Shown here piece by piece: positions 25,120 through 33,682 of a stretch of 64,000 nt of DNA. A program made the position numbers and the translations under genes. Under the pieces are notes generated by a model, which searched no databases, was not told where the DNA came from, and was given only the letters and a program-made list of their open reading frames with translations. This DNA comes from Actinomadura spongiicola (GTDB taxonomy: Bacteria > Actinomycetota > Actinomycetes > Streptosporangiales > Streptosporangiaceae), in contig NZ_QVNQ01000003.1 in assembly GCF_003432485.1 (NCBI RefSeq), forward strand, positions 372,001-436,000, in the 5' to 3' direction. Each line of letters opens with the position of its first letter. Position 1 is the first letter of the stretch.

Positions 25120-26544
25120 ATGTTCAGCAACGCCGACGAGGTCCTGGGATACATCAGGGACGAAGGTGTGCAATTCGTCGACTGCCGCTTCGTGGACCTG
25201 CCGGGCAAGATGCAGCACTTCACGTTCCCCGTCGAGAGCTTCGGCGAGAGCGTCTTCACCGAGGGGCTGATGTTCGACGGCAGTTCCGTCCGCGGCTTCC
25301 AGGAGATCCACGAGTCGGACATGCTCCTGCTCCCGGACCCGTCCACCGCCGTCATCGACCCGTTCCGGCAGCACAAGACCCTGAACCTGAACTTCTTCGT
25401 CCACGATCCGCTGACGGGCGAGCCCTACAGCCGCGACCCGCGCAACGTGGCGAAGAAGGCGCAGGACTACCTCCGCGGCACCGGCATCGCCGACACCTGC
25501 TACTTCGGCCCCGAGGCCGAGTTCTACATCTTCGACGACGTCCGGTTCGAGACGAAGCAGAACGCCGGCTACTACTACCTCGACTCGGTCGAGGGCGCCT
25601 GGAACACCGGCCGCGAGGAGGCCGGCGGCAACCTCGGCGCGAAGCCCCCGTACAAGGGCGGCTACTTCCCCGTCCCGCCGATGGACCACTACACCGACCT
25701 GCGTTCGGAGATGGTCACGCAGCTCCTCACCGCCGGCATCCATGTCGAGATGCAGCACCACGAGGTCGGCACCGCGGGCCAGGCCGAGATCGACTTCCGG
25801 TTCGACACGCTCCTGAAGACCGCCGACCAGCTCATGCTCTACAAGTACATCGTCAAGAACGTCGCACGCGCCGCGGGCAAGACCGTCACGTTCATGCCGA
25901 AGCCGATCTTCGGCGACAACGGCTCCGGCATGCACTGTCACCAGTCCCTCTGGAAGGACGGCGCGCCGCTCTTCTACGACGAGGTCGGCTACGCGGGCCT
26001 GTCCGACAACGCCCGCTACTACATCGGCGGCCTGCTCCGGCACGCCCCGTCCCTCCTCGCGTTCACGAACCCGACCGTGAACAGCTACCACCGTCTCGTC
26101 CCCGGCTACGAGGCCCCGGTCAACCTGGTCTACTCCCAGCGCAACCGGTCCGCCTGCATCCGCATCCCGATCACCGGCTCGAACCCGAAGGCCAAGCGCG
26201 TCGAGTTCCGCGTTCCCGACCCGTCCTGCAACCCGTATCTGGCGTTCTCCGCCATGCTGATGGCGGGCCTGGACGGCATCAAGAACAAGATCGAGCCCGC
26301 CGAGCCCGTGGACAAGGACCTCTACGAGCTTCCGCCCGAGGAGGCCCGTGCCATCCCGCAGGTTCCCGGCAGCCTTCCCGAGGTCCTCGCGGCCCTGGAG
26401 TCCGACCACGACTACCTCCTCGAAGGCGGCGTCTTCACCCCGGACCTCATCGAGACCTGGATCACGATGAAGAACGAGTTCGAGATCGACCCGATCCGCC
26501 TCCGCCCCCACCCCCACGAGTTCGAGCTGTACTACGACATCTAG
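25120..26544 (+). CDS. glnA: glutamine synthetase type I
   Basis: GlnA makes glutamine from glutamate, ammonia and ATP as a dodecamer. The 474-aa protein has the beta-grasp start ([15 protein letters not shown]), the metal/ATP motifs [11 protein letters not shown] and [24 protein letters not shown], and NRSACIRIP. Tyr402 in [10 protein letters not shown] is the expected adenylylation site for GlnE, encoded about 10 kb away in this window. GAGGAGG lies 4 nt before the ATG, with a short leader of about 27 nt after the TAGCCT -10. A GlnR box is directly upstream. Orthologous position to glnA1 of mycobacteria. Confidence 0.97.
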   Translation: MFSNADEVLGYIRDEGVQFVDCRFVDLPGKMQHFTFPVESFGESVFTEGLMFDGSSVRGFQEIHESDMLLLPDPSTAVIDPFRQHKTLNLNFFVHDPLTGEPYSRDPRNVAKKAQDYLRGTGIADTCYFGPEAEFYIFDDVRFETKQNAGYYYLDSVEGAWNTGREEAGGNLGAKPPYKGGYFPVPPMDHYTDLRSEMVTQLLTAGIHVEMQHHEVGTAGQAEIDFRFDTLLKTADQLMLYKYIVKNVARAAGKTVTFMPKPIFGDNGSGMHCHQSLWKDGAPLFYDEVGYAGLSDNARYYIGGLLRHAPSLLAFTNPTVNSYHRLVPGYEAPVNLVYSQRNRSACIRIPITGSNPKAKRVEFRVPDPSCNPYLAFSAMLMAGLDGIKNKIEPAEPVDKDLYELPPEEARAIPQVPGSLPEVLAALESDHDYLLEGGVFTPDLIETWITMKNEFEIDPIRLRPHPHEFELYYDI

Positions 26545-26712
26545 CCAAAGCCACCCGGGGCACATTCAGGGCACCTCAGCCTCACGGAGGCCGTCGACTG
26601 CCTGCCCGTTGCAGTCGAGGGCGGGCAGGCGCGGACAGCTCATTATCCGGGTCGAGACGCATGCCGTCATTGTCCTTCCCGTGCAGCACGTCCCGGGAAC
26701 GGCGCGGGAAAG

Positions 26713-26749
26713 AACAAAGCGTGCCGAAACAGAGTTCCGGCACGCTTTG
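26713..26749. terminator. bidirectional hairpin terminator
   Basis: Perfect 13-bp arms (ACAAAGCGTGCCG and CGGCACGCTTTGT) enclose an 11-nt loop between the convergent glnA and peptidoglycan-binding gene. A T-rich run follows on the minus strand. Bases 26545-26712 otherwise hold nothing I can support. Confidence 0.9.
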
Positions 26750-26762
26750 TGGTGAGCGACGG

Positions 26763-27017
26763 CTACACGGGCAGCGTGATCTCGGCGTTCCAGGTGGCAT
26801 GCCAGGTCTTGCGGCCAACGATCCCGTCCACCTCGAGTCGTGCCATCTTCTGGAGATCCCTGCAGTCGTCCTCGGATTTCGGGCCGTAGATGCCGTCGAC
26901 CTTGAGATTGAACCCACGCTTGTTCATCTGGGTTTGCCAGTTCTTCACGTCGTTGCCCTGCCCCTTCATCTCCGGGGGCTGCGTGAAGTCGTAACCAGGA
27001 TAGGCCGGTCCGGCCAT
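26763..27017 (-). CDS. small peptidoglycan-binding-domain protein
   Basis: The 84-aa protein is essentially one PG_binding_1 domain: VKNWQTQMNKRGFNLKVDGIYGPKSEDDCRDLQKMARLEVDGIVGRKTWHATW has the family's V-x-x-LQ...G....DG.YGP....D...LQK pattern. No signal peptide is visible, which is odd for a wall-binding domain; it may act inside the cell, be secreted by another route, or belong to a phage-type lysis or tail protein. GAGGAGGG lies 7 nt before the ATG. It is the first of the accessory genes separating glnA from glnE, and its surroundings are lower in GC than the window. Confidence 0.85.
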   Translation of the reverse strand: MAGPAYPGYDFTQPPEMKGQGNDVKNWQTQMNKRGFNLKVDGIYGPKSEDDCRDLQKMARLEVDGIVGRKTWHATWNAEITLPV

Positions 27018-27141
27018 GTCAAATCCCTCCTCGATAGGATCGGGTCCTTACTGGCCAGACTCCACAATGCCACGTTAATACCGCAATGCCCGACAGGGAA
27101 CATTCCAGCAAAGGCGCCACCTCCGACCTCCCTCGATACGC

Positions 27142-27185
27142 CGTAAGATGAAAATTCAATATATGTCGTAAGCTGAAAATTCAAT
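27142..27185. repeat. AT-rich 19-bp direct repeat in intergenic region
   Basis: Two copies, CGTAAGATGAAAATTCAAT (27142-27160) and CGTAAGCTGAAAATTCAAT (27167-27185), differ at one base and are spaced 25 bp start to start. They lie in the 366-nt gap 27018-27383, which has no supportable gene. The AT-rich composition is striking against the ~70 % GC background. Two helical turns and a bit separate the copies, so a regulator site or a relic of a mobile element are both possible. Confidence 0.8.
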
Positions 27186-27383
27186 GGCTTCTCCAAGCCA
27201 TGGTCCGAACAGCCCCACTCGGCCTCCGCCTCCTGTGGTCGCGGTCACTAAAGATCACCACGAGGTGGCGAATCAGATCTACGACATCCGAGCGTCCGGG
27301 AGGTGGGGCGGAGGGCCCGGCGGTCGCGACCGCCTGGCCCCGCGTCACTTGTGCCTCGACCGCGGTCGCGTCACGCTACTGAG

Positions 27384-27959
27384 GTGACCAAGATTCCGGA
27401 ACCGGCTGAGATGAGGGGTTCACCCCACTATCGGGCCTTCCTCCCCCACGGCGTGGCCCTGACGGTCGCGTTCGCGGTCGTGAGCGCGTTGGTACCGCTG
27501 TGGCTCCTGGCCCTGGACTCGCGGCTACCGGACGGGCTGCTGATCTTCGCCTCGACCCTTGTCGGATCCGCGGTCGGTGTCCTCCCCGCGCAGCGGGTCG
27601 TGCTGTCGACCGACGGCCGCCTCCGCATCACGGGGTTCGGGCAGCGGTTCGACGTCGACGCGCGTCGCCTCACCGCGATCACCGTTTCGCGGAGGGCGCG
27701 TGCCGGGTTCGGTTTCGCCGTGGTCCACTGGGACGGTGGTCGACGCCGGCTCTGGCAGTCCATGAAGTACCTGCCCAGGCAACCCACCGGTTTCGGCAGG
27801 TGGTTCGGCCGCGGCCCCGTCGCCGAGGACTTCCGCAGCCTGGTGTACCGCCTCTACCTGAGCAACCCGTCGATGACCGTCGAGGGTGTCCGGCCACCGG
27901 CCTGGTGGCGGTCACCGAACGGTGGACAACACCCTGGCGAAGTCGCTGGTCTGCACTGA
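27384..27959 (+). CDS. membrane-associated protein, function unknown
   Basis: This ~191-aa protein has two hydrophobic helices near the N terminus (FLPHGVALTVAFAVVSALVPLWLLAL and LLIFASTLVGSAVGVLP), followed by a PH-like region (LSTDGRLRITGFGQRFDVDARRLTAITVSRRARAGFGFAVVHWDGGRRRLW). I do not recognise a named family; bacterial PH-domain membrane proteins have a similar order. The start is uncertain: GTG 27384 and ATG 27411 are both possible, and neither has a convincing ribosome-binding site. Confidence 0.6.
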   Translation: MTKIPEPAEMRGSPHYRAFLPHGVALTVAFAVVSALVPLWLLALDSRLPDGLLIFASTLVGSAVGVLPAQRVVLSTDGRLRITGFGQRFDVDARRLTAITVSRRARAGFGFAVVHWDGGRRRLWQSMKYLPRQPTGFGRWFGRGPVAEDFRSLVYRLYLSNPSMTVEGVRPPAWWRSPNGGQHPGEVAGLH

Positions 27960-28060
27960 CCCGGCCACTGATCAAGCGTCGACGCGGACATCCTTCCCCT
28001 GACATGTCCGCGAATTCGTCGTGAAGGCGGACGCTCACCACCGGAAGGGAGCAGCCCGCT

Positions 28061-29122
28061 GTGGTCGACTCCGTCAAACTGGAGGACTTCGCCGGCACCT
28101 CGGACGACCAGCGCCTCACCAAGGCCCTGTCGTACGTGGCCGCGCAGACCTACAAGCCCGCGATCCTGCTCGCCCAGCACCGGCAGTACGTCTTCGCCAA
28201 GCGCCGGATGATGTTCGACGGGTTCGCGCTGGCGGGGCCGCCCGTCTCGGGCAGCGAGTTCCGCTACAACGGCAAGGTCAAGGTCAACGTCCCGGGGTCG
28301 GGGTGGCTGGACATGACCGGTTCCCAGCTCAAAGGCATCTCGATCAAGAACCTATCGTTCGAGGGGAACAAGGAGACGACCTTCTTCGTCGACAAGACCG
28401 ACCAACAGACGGTGCTGTGGGCCAGCCACCTGGAGAACCTCGGGTTCAGCCTGTTCAAGCACGTCATCTGGGGCGCGCACACCGCCGTGACGTTCTCGGG
28501 GTACTGGGACGTCAACAACTGCTACGACACCGAGTTCAAGCTCTGGGGCAGCGACAACAACTACTGGCCCGACGGGATGCTGCTGGACTCCCCCAACCAC
28601 CCCCCGGGGGAGCGGTACCACATCCGGCTGCCGCATCTGAGCAAGTCCAACATCGGCCCCGTCTTCGTGACCGGCAAGCACAACGTCACCCCGATGCGCG
28701 TCGACGGCGGTCGCGGGCTGGTCGTGTCCGGCGCCCGCCTGGAGGCGCAGCAGGGGAACCCGACCTGGGGCAGCCAGCTCATCATCACCGGCGGCAAGTT
28801 CCTGCGTTTCAGGGACGTCTTCTTCTTCAACGGGATGGGCAAACCGGGCTCCACCGGCCACCCCAGCGCGTCCCTGCACCGCGGCGTCGTCACGATGACC
28901 GGCGGCACCGACGTGGTGTTCTCCGGCTGCGTCTTCTCCGGCGGCGACGGCCAACAGACCACCTCGACCCCGCCGGGCACTCCGCACCTGTACGTCGCGG
29001 GCGGACGCCGCATCCGCATACGCGACCACCAGTCCTCCGACGCCCCACGAATCGTCCGGTCCACAAAGGTGCCCGCCGCGGAGTTCACCACGGACCCCGA
29101 CCTGACCGTGACGACCGGCTGA
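28061..29122 (+). CDS. predicted right-handed beta-helix protein
   Basis: This 353-aa protein has no signal peptide and repeating short strand-turn units with Asn/Gly-rich turns (LKGISIKNLSFEGNKETTFF, HVIWGAHTAVTFSGYWDVNNC, LIITGGKFLRFRDVFFFNGMG), typical of pectate-lyase-like beta-helices. An N-terminal segment (KLEDFAGTSDDQRLTKALSYVA) looks like the pectate-lyase_3/tail-spike cap. Possible roles are polysaccharide binding or lysis, or a phage-derived adhesin. GGAAGGGAG lies about 11 nt before the GTG. I cannot assign a function. Confidence 0.65.
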   Translation: MVDSVKLEDFAGTSDDQRLTKALSYVAAQTYKPAILLAQHRQYVFAKRRMMFDGFALAGPPVSGSEFRYNGKVKVNVPGSGWLDMTGSQLKGISIKNLSFEGNKETTFFVDKTDQQTVLWASHLENLGFSLFKHVIWGAHTAVTFSGYWDVNNCYDTEFKLWGSDNNYWPDGMLLDSPNHPPGERYHIRLPHLSKSNIGPVFVTGKHNVTPMRVDGGRGLVVSGARLEAQQGNPTWGSQLIITGGKFLRFRDVFFFNGMGKPGSTGHPSASLHRGVVTMTGGTDVVFSGCVFSGGDGQQTTSTPPGTPHLYVAGGRRIRIRDHQSSDAPRIVRSTKVPAAEFTTDPDLTVTTG

Positions 29123-29261
29123 GGACGCGGCCGACGCGAGGCGCCGCCCCCCGGCCCGGATCCGGTAGGAATCTCCCGATGGACGGAGGAGCGCAGACCG
29201 ATCCCGGGCCGCCCTCACTTACCGCCCGATGTGTGGATCTCCTTCTCGATCACCGTGCCGC

Positions 29262-29597
29262 TCACCGATCCCTACACCGGGTGAGGACGAAGATCCGATC
29301 GCGCCACCGTCGGGAGCGGAACCTGAGGGAGCGCGCGTCCGCCACGAGCGGCGCCAGACGCACCGAGACCTCCACGCACGCCCCAGGGACGTCGTGACAG
29401 GGCCGCAGCGGGTCGCCCGTCGAGGAGATGAACCAGGGGACGCCGCCCACCCCGGCCTTGACGCTGATGCTCTCGCCGATCATCGGCAGCGACGGTGAGA
29501 AGACGCGCAGCAGCGGCGTGGCCTCGTCGTAGCGCGGAACGCACGTCCAGCCCGCGAACGCGAGGGCGTCGGCGAGGGCGTCGAGGTGGGCGCTCAT
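29262..29597 (-). CDS. small protein, function unknown
   Basis: This 111-aa protein begins MSAHLDALADALAFAGWTCVPRYD and has alternating strand/helix character (LLRVFSPSLPMIGESISVKAG, then VPWFISSTGDPLRPC). ATG 29597 overlaps the stop of the upstream small gene (ATGA), so the two are coupled. Such small-gene pairs next to an XRE/TPR regulator recur in actinomycetes, but the function is unknown. Confidence 0.6.
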   Translation of the reverse strand: MSAHLDALADALAFAGWTCVPRYDEATPLLRVFSPSLPMIGESISVKAGVGGVPWFISSTGDPLRPCHDVPGACVEVSVRLAPLVADARSLRFRSRRWRDRIFVLTRCRDR

Positions 29598-29857
29598 TCG
29601 CCGCGCCACACGATGGCGCCCGTCGCCGCGTCCCGCCACGCCTCCCCCACGGTGCGCAGGTCGATATAGGCGGCGCTGCCGTCCGGCGCGAGCGCGACCC
29701 TCCGCACCTCCCCCGACGCCCTACTGTCGATACAGCGGAGCGCCTGATGAACATGCCTGATCGCAGCGTCCCGATCATCGGTCACCCCGCTCCGACCGGC
29801 ATCCGCCGCCCGGACGTCCCACGCGTAAAGCGTTGGTGGCTCGTTGATTCCCGGCAT
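29594..29857 (-). CDS. small protein, function unknown
   Basis: This 87-aa protein starts MPGINEPPTLYAWDVRAADA and contains a helical middle (DDRDAAIRHVHQALRCIDS) and a strand-rich end (VRRVALAPDGSAAYIDLRTVGE). GGAGAGG lies about 7 nt upstream of the ATG. It is 133 nt downstream of the XRE/TPR regulator on the same strand and coupled to the next small gene. No family recognised. Confidence 0.6.
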   Translation of the reverse strand: MPGINEPPTLYAWDVRAADAGRSGVTDDRDAAIRHVHQALRCIDSRASGEVRRVALAPDGSAAYIDLRTVGEAWRDAATGAIVWRGE

Positions 29858-29990
29858 GCGTACGCCTCTCCATGTTGTGTCCGTAACGTCACGGAGAGTT
29901 TGTTGCCGGTGCGGGGTGGTGACGGGCGCGGAACGTGCCCGTTGGCGGGAGGGTGCAGTGTGCGCCCCTGCGACGGGATGCGCGGTGCGG

Positions 29991-31223
29991 CTAGACGGGA
30001 AGGTCGAGGAGGTGGGCGAAAGTGCGGGCGCGGCGGTCGATCATCGGGCCGCCGTGGTCGACGGCGTCAGAGGCGATCTGCCGCGCCTGCGGTGAATAGT
30101 GCACCGAGTCGTTACAGACCGGGTAGGCGCGTTCCAACCAGTCGAGCGCCGCGGAGTAGTCGCGGCGCTGGTGGTAGGTGCGGGCCGTCTCCACCATGAG
30201 GCGGGCGCGCCGCTCGCGGCTCGGAATGCTGTCGGGGTCGATCCGCTGCGCCTCCTCTCGGGCGGCCGAGGTCTTGGCAAGGTCAGCGCGAACGGAGACC
30301 TCGTGGACGGCCACGTTGGACACGCCGAACTGCGTCCACGGGTGGTGGTAGCCGGTGGGGAGGCGGTCGGCCGTCGCGCGGGCCTCGTCCAGGTAGCGGA
30401 GTGCGTCGCCCTCCCGGCCGTCACGGGCGCTCGTCGTGGCGGCGTGCAGGTGGAGCGCGCCGTACATGGCCTGAAGTTCGGTTGGGCCGTCCTCCAGCCG
30501 GGGCCTGAGAATCCCCGCCGCCTCGTTGACAAGGTGGAGGGCTCCGTCCAGGTCGCCCATGGAGCGTTGGACGATCGCCAGCGTCCAGGCGGCGCCCGCC
30601 AGCGGAATCGGCCGGTCCGCCGTGTGTGCTGCGGCGACGCCACGGTCGGCGACGACCCAGATCAGTTCGGGTTCGGCCGCCCAGACGAGTTCGTGCTGCA
30701 CGAGGGCGTACACGTCCGAGAGCAGCGCGTTGGCCGCCCTGCGGTCGTGGTCCTGGCGCGCGGCGAGGCGGACGTCGCGGAGGAGTGCGGGCAGGACGCG
30801 GCCGACGTCGGTGCGATGGGTGGGCGAACCGTGCCACAACCGCCACGCCTGCGAGACGCGGCTGGTCAGTGTCTGGAGGTCGAGTTGTGACCTGGTGACG
30901 GTGAGCATGGGGTCACGGACGGCGTCGCGGATCGCCGGGATCGCCGCGTGGGGAATGCGGGAGAACGAGGCGAGCGGGATGGACGCGGCGTCGCCGATGT
31001 CCATGTCGGTGCCCGCGAGCAAAGCGACGTCTCCGATACCGAGCACCTCGGCCAGCCTGACCAGGGTGGGCAGGCGAGGTGGTAGGCGGCGGCCGGTCTC
31101 AATGCCCTTGAGCCAGGACGCGGACTTGCCGACGAGCCCGGCGAGCGTAGGGCGAGTAAGTCCCTTGCGCTCACGGAGAACCTGGATGCGCTCGCCGGTG
31201 CGTCTTCCCACGAGATCGTCCAT
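29991..31223 (-). CDS. XRE-family regulator with TPR-like C-terminal region
   Basis: The first ~70 residues of this 410-aa protein are a helix-turn-helix (IQVLRERKGLTRPTLAGLVGKSASWLKGIETGRRLPP). The rest is helical and TPR-like (LAGAAWTLAIVQRSMGDLDGALHLVNEA, DALRYLDEARATADRLP, YSAALDWLERAYPV). This layout is common among actinomycete regulators that sense a peptide or other ligand. TAGCCT lies 6 nt before the ATG, indicating a leaderless message. It probably controls itself and the two small genes downstream. Confidence 0.85.
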   Translation of the reverse strand: MDDLVGRRTGERIQVLRERKGLTRPTLAGLVGKSASWLKGIETGRRLPPRLPTLVRLAEVLGIGDVALLAGTDMDIGDAASIPLASFSRIPHAAIPAIRDAVRDPMLTVTRSQLDLQTLTSRVSQAWRLWHGSPTHRTDVGRVLPALLRDVRLAARQDHDRRAANALLSDVYALVQHELVWAAEPELIWVVADRGVAAAHTADRPIPLAGAAWTLAIVQRSMGDLDGALHLVNEAAGILRPRLEDGPTELQAMYGALHLHAATTSARDGREGDALRYLDEARATADRLPTGYHHPWTQFGVSNVAVHEVSVRADLAKTSAAREEAQRIDPDSIPSRERRARLMVETARTYHQRRDYSAALDWLERAYPVCNDSVHYSPQARQIASDAVDHGGPMIDRRARTFAHLLDLPV

Positions 31224-31398
31224 GGTTTCAGGCTAGGTGGGAGTGCCGAAGTCATGTGGCGGAGTGCGCGAGTTGGGGGCGGGGTGACGGACGAGCGCAA
31301 GGGTGCGCTTCGGCGTGCGCGCCGGACCGTGGCGGCGCGGGAAGAACGCGCCGAGAGGGGCTGTTGAGCGGGAAACCAGGCGATCAGAAGGGACGGCG

Positions 31399-31791
31399 AT
31401 GGCCGAGGTCAGGGTGGAGCGGACCGAAGACGGGTTTCAGGCCGTCAACGACCGGGGCGCGCGGGTCGCCATCGGCGACTCCGGCGAGGAGGGCGTGTTC
31501 ACGCCGGTCGAGTTGCTGCTCGCGGCGCTCGGCGGTTGTGAGCTGGTGACCGTGGAGCCGCTGACCGTGCAGCGCGGGCACCGGATGGTGCGGCTCGCCG
31601 CGCGGGTCCAGGCCGACAAGGTCGCGACGAGCACGCTCGGCACGATCACTGTCACCTATGACGTCGAGCTGCCCGAGGGCGACGCGAAGGCCGCGGACGT
31701 GCTGCGGGCCGTGGCCGGGCGGGTGCACGAGAAGTACTGCACCGTCGGCAACGCCCTGCGGGAGCCGATGCGGGTCGACCAGGTCGTGTGA
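31399..31791 (+). CDS. OsmC-family protein
   Basis: This 130-aa protein has the peroxiredoxin-like OsmC fold: FTPVELLLAALGGCELVTVE with the first Cys and VHEKYCTVGNAL with the second. Family members reduce organic hydroperoxides with the Cys pair. ATG 31399 follows GAAGGGA by about 6 nt; a longer in-frame reading from 31303 lacks support. It stands alone, bounded by the XRE promoter and a shared terminator. Confidence 0.88.
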   Translation: MAEVRVERTEDGFQAVNDRGARVAIGDSGEEGVFTPVELLLAALGGCELVTVEPLTVQRGHRMVRLAARVQADKVATSTLGTITVTYDVELPEGDAKAADVLRAVAGRVHEKYCTVGNALREPMRVDQVV

Positions 31792-31795
31792 GCCC

Positions 31796-31833
31796 GTCCG
31801 GGTGCGCCGATCGGGGGGGCGGCGCACCCGGAC
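31796..31833. terminator. bidirectional hairpin terminator
   Basis: Perfect 13-bp arms (GTCCGGGTGCGCC and GGCGCACCCGGAC) with a 12-nt loop lie between the convergent OsmC and GH3 genes. Confidence 0.88.
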
Positions 31834-31839
31834 GAGCGG

Positions 31840-33579
31840 TCAGTAGCGGAGGCCGTGTCCGTACGGGTAGAGACCCTTGATCGTGACGGGCAGGCGTCCA
31901 CCGGGCTGCTCGCCGAAGACGACGCGGGCGGCGGCCTTGTGCATGGTCAGGTCGATCCGCTGGGTGCGCGCGGTCGTCCCGTAAGTGGCGATGTACGCCT
32001 GGACGTCCGGGTACGAGGTGAGGTCGTACGGCAGGCCGATCGCGATCGCCGCCACCGGCTTGCCCGTGGCACGCAGGGCGTCGACGAGTTTCGCCTGGCC
32101 CGGCGGCAGCTTCCCGGACGAGAACGTGGCGACGAGGATCCGGTCGGCGGACGCGGCGCGCCGGACCGCGGCGGCGATCTCGGCGTCGGTCGGGTCGGTG
32201 GTCGCGGACTGCCAGGCGTCCACCGGGCCGTCCGCGACGGCGGCGATCTCGTCGGCGAGGACCTGCGTCTGGACGGCCCCGGCGACGAGCGTCCTGTCGC
32301 CCGAGTCCGGGTCGTAGGGAAGGATCTCCCCGTTGTTCCTCACCAGGGTCGTGGCGGCGACGCCCATGTCGAGGGCGCGGCGCTGGAAGTGGCGGTTCCC
32401 GGAGACCTTCTCGGCGGTCTTCGGGTCGACGTAGCGCTGGTCCGCCACCCGGTACTTGCATTTGAGGGCGAGGACGCGGCGCACGGACGCGTCCACCCGC
32501 TCCTCGCTCAGGGATCCGTCGCGCAGGGCGTCGGCGAGCGCGTCGACGGCCTCGGCGTGGGTCGCGTAGTCGCCGGTGGCCATGACGACGTCCGCGCCCG
32601 CGTTGATCGCCATGACGGTGGCCTCGCGGGTGCCCCAGTTCTTGGCGATGGCGTCCATGTCCATGGCGTCGGTGACGATGAGCCCGTCGAACCCCATCTC
32701 CTGGCGGAGCAGGCCGGTCAGGACCTTCGGCGACAGCGTGGCGGGCAGTTCGGGGTCGACGGCCTGGACCACGACGTGCGCCGTCATGATCGAGTCGGCG
32801 CCCGCCTCGACGGCGCGGCGGAACGGCGGCAGGTGCACCGCGTTCAGGGTCGCGCGGTCGTAGGTGACGGTCGGCAGTTGGAGGTGGCTGTCGAACTCGG
32901 TGTCGCCGTGCCCGGGGAAGTGCTTGGGCGTCGCGATCGTCCCGGCCCGCCGGTAGGCGCGGACCTGCGCCTCGACGAGGTCGGCGACCAGGGCGGTGCG
33001 CTCACCGAACGACCGGACCCCGATGATCGGGTTGGCGGGGTTGGTGTTGACGTCGGCGACGGGCGCGTAGTTCCAGTGGAAGCCCATCGCGCGGGCCTCC
33101 GCCGCGGTGATCACCGCGGCCTCGCGGGCGAGGTCGCGGTCGCGGGCGGCGCCGAGGCCCATGGCGTTGGGCAGCGGCGTGGTGCCCAGGCGGACGTTGT
33201 GGGTGGTGCCGAACTCGAAGTCGCCGGAGATCAGCAGCGGCAGGCCCAGCCGGGTGTCGCGCGCCCAGCGCTGCATCTGGTTGGCGTAGCGGGCCGCGCG
33301 GTCGGGTGTGGCCGGCTCGTGGGTGAGGATCGAGCCGATCTTCAGTTCCTGGACGGCGCGGCGGGCGTTCTCGGTCGGCAGGTCGTCCGCGTCGGCGCCG
33401 GTGGACGCCATGACCATCTGGCCGACCTTCTCGGCGTCGGTCATCCGGGCCAGCTGGGCGTCGGGGTCGCAGCCGCCGCCGCGTCCGGGTGGCTGCTGCG
33501 CCTGGACGGGCGGGGTCAGCGCCAGCCCGACCGCCGTGATCACGGCGACGGACAGCAGGGCGCGGCCGCTGTGGTTCAT
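31840..33579 (-). CDS. secreted GH3 beta-N-acetylhexosaminidase-like enzyme
   Basis: This 579-aa protein has a signal peptide (cleavage near VQAQQP) and a GH3 barrel with the NagZ-type His/Asp motif KHFPGHGDTEFDSH and the nucleophile region IVTDAMDMDAI. An additional C-terminal alpha/beta domain (from about residue 400) is typical of larger GH3 enzymes. It should release GlcNAc from wall muropeptides or chitin fragments outside the cell. GGGAGGG precedes the ATG, and a near-perfect DasR operator lies 22-37 nt upstream of the start, tying expression to GlcNAc supply. Confidence 0.92.
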   Translation of the reverse strand: MNHSGRALLSVAVITAVGLALTPPVQAQQPPGRGGGCDPDAQLARMTDAEKVGQMVMASTGADADDLPTENARRAVQELKIGSILTHEPATPDRAARYANQMQRWARDTRLGLPLLISGDFEFGTTHNVRLGTTPLPNAMGLGAARDRDLAREAAVITAAEARAMGFHWNYAPVADVNTNPANPIIGVRSFGERTALVADLVEAQVRAYRRAGTIATPKHFPGHGDTEFDSHLQLPTVTYDRATLNAVHLPPFRRAVEAGADSIMTAHVVVQAVDPELPATLSPKVLTGLLRQEMGFDGLIVTDAMDMDAIAKNWGTREATVMAINAGADVVMATGDYATHAEAVDALADALRDGSLSEERVDASVRRVLALKCKYRVADQRYVDPKTAEKVSGNRHFQRRALDMGVAATTLVRNNGEILPYDPDSGDRTLVAGAVQTQVLADEIAAVADGPVDAWQSATTDPTDAEIAAAVRRAASADRILVATFSSGKLPPGQAKLVDALRATGKPVAAIAIGLPYDLTSYPDVQAYIATYGTTARTQRIDLTMHKAAARVVFGEQPGGRLPVTIKGLYPYGHGLRY

Positions 33580-33600
33580 GCTGTTCCCTCCCTCGGGCTT

Positions 33601-33616
33601 AATGGTCTAGACCAGT
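33601..33616 (-). promoter_or_regulatory. DasR-responsive element (dre)
   Basis: AATGGTCTAGACCAGT contains the perfect 12-bp palindrome TGGTCTAGACCA, matching the published dre consensus A(G/C)TGGTCTAGACCA(G/C)T at all but one position. It lies just upstream of the GH3 hexosaminidase gene, a kind of gene known to be DasR-controlled in Streptomyces. Confidence 0.9.
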
Positions 33617-33682
33617 CCATACCGCCCTGGAGGAGCAATGGTGAATGTTGCCAAAAACAGGAATCTTCGGGCAGGCGGCCCG

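Noticed and set aside
24540..27146. 868-codon plus-strand frame across RDD and glnA
   Set aside because: It is a shifted frame of glnA preceded by an antisense stretch of RDD, with no coherent domains.
27018..27383. Possible mobile-element remnant or CRISPR-like repeat
   Set aside because: Only two repeat units with a 6-nt spacer, no terminal inverted repeats and no cas or transposase genes nearby. Kept only as a direct repeat.
28021..29397. 458-codon frame overlapping the beta-helix gene
   Set aside because: Its Arg/His/Pro-rich composition is that of a shifted shadow; the 28061 frame has folded-protein character.
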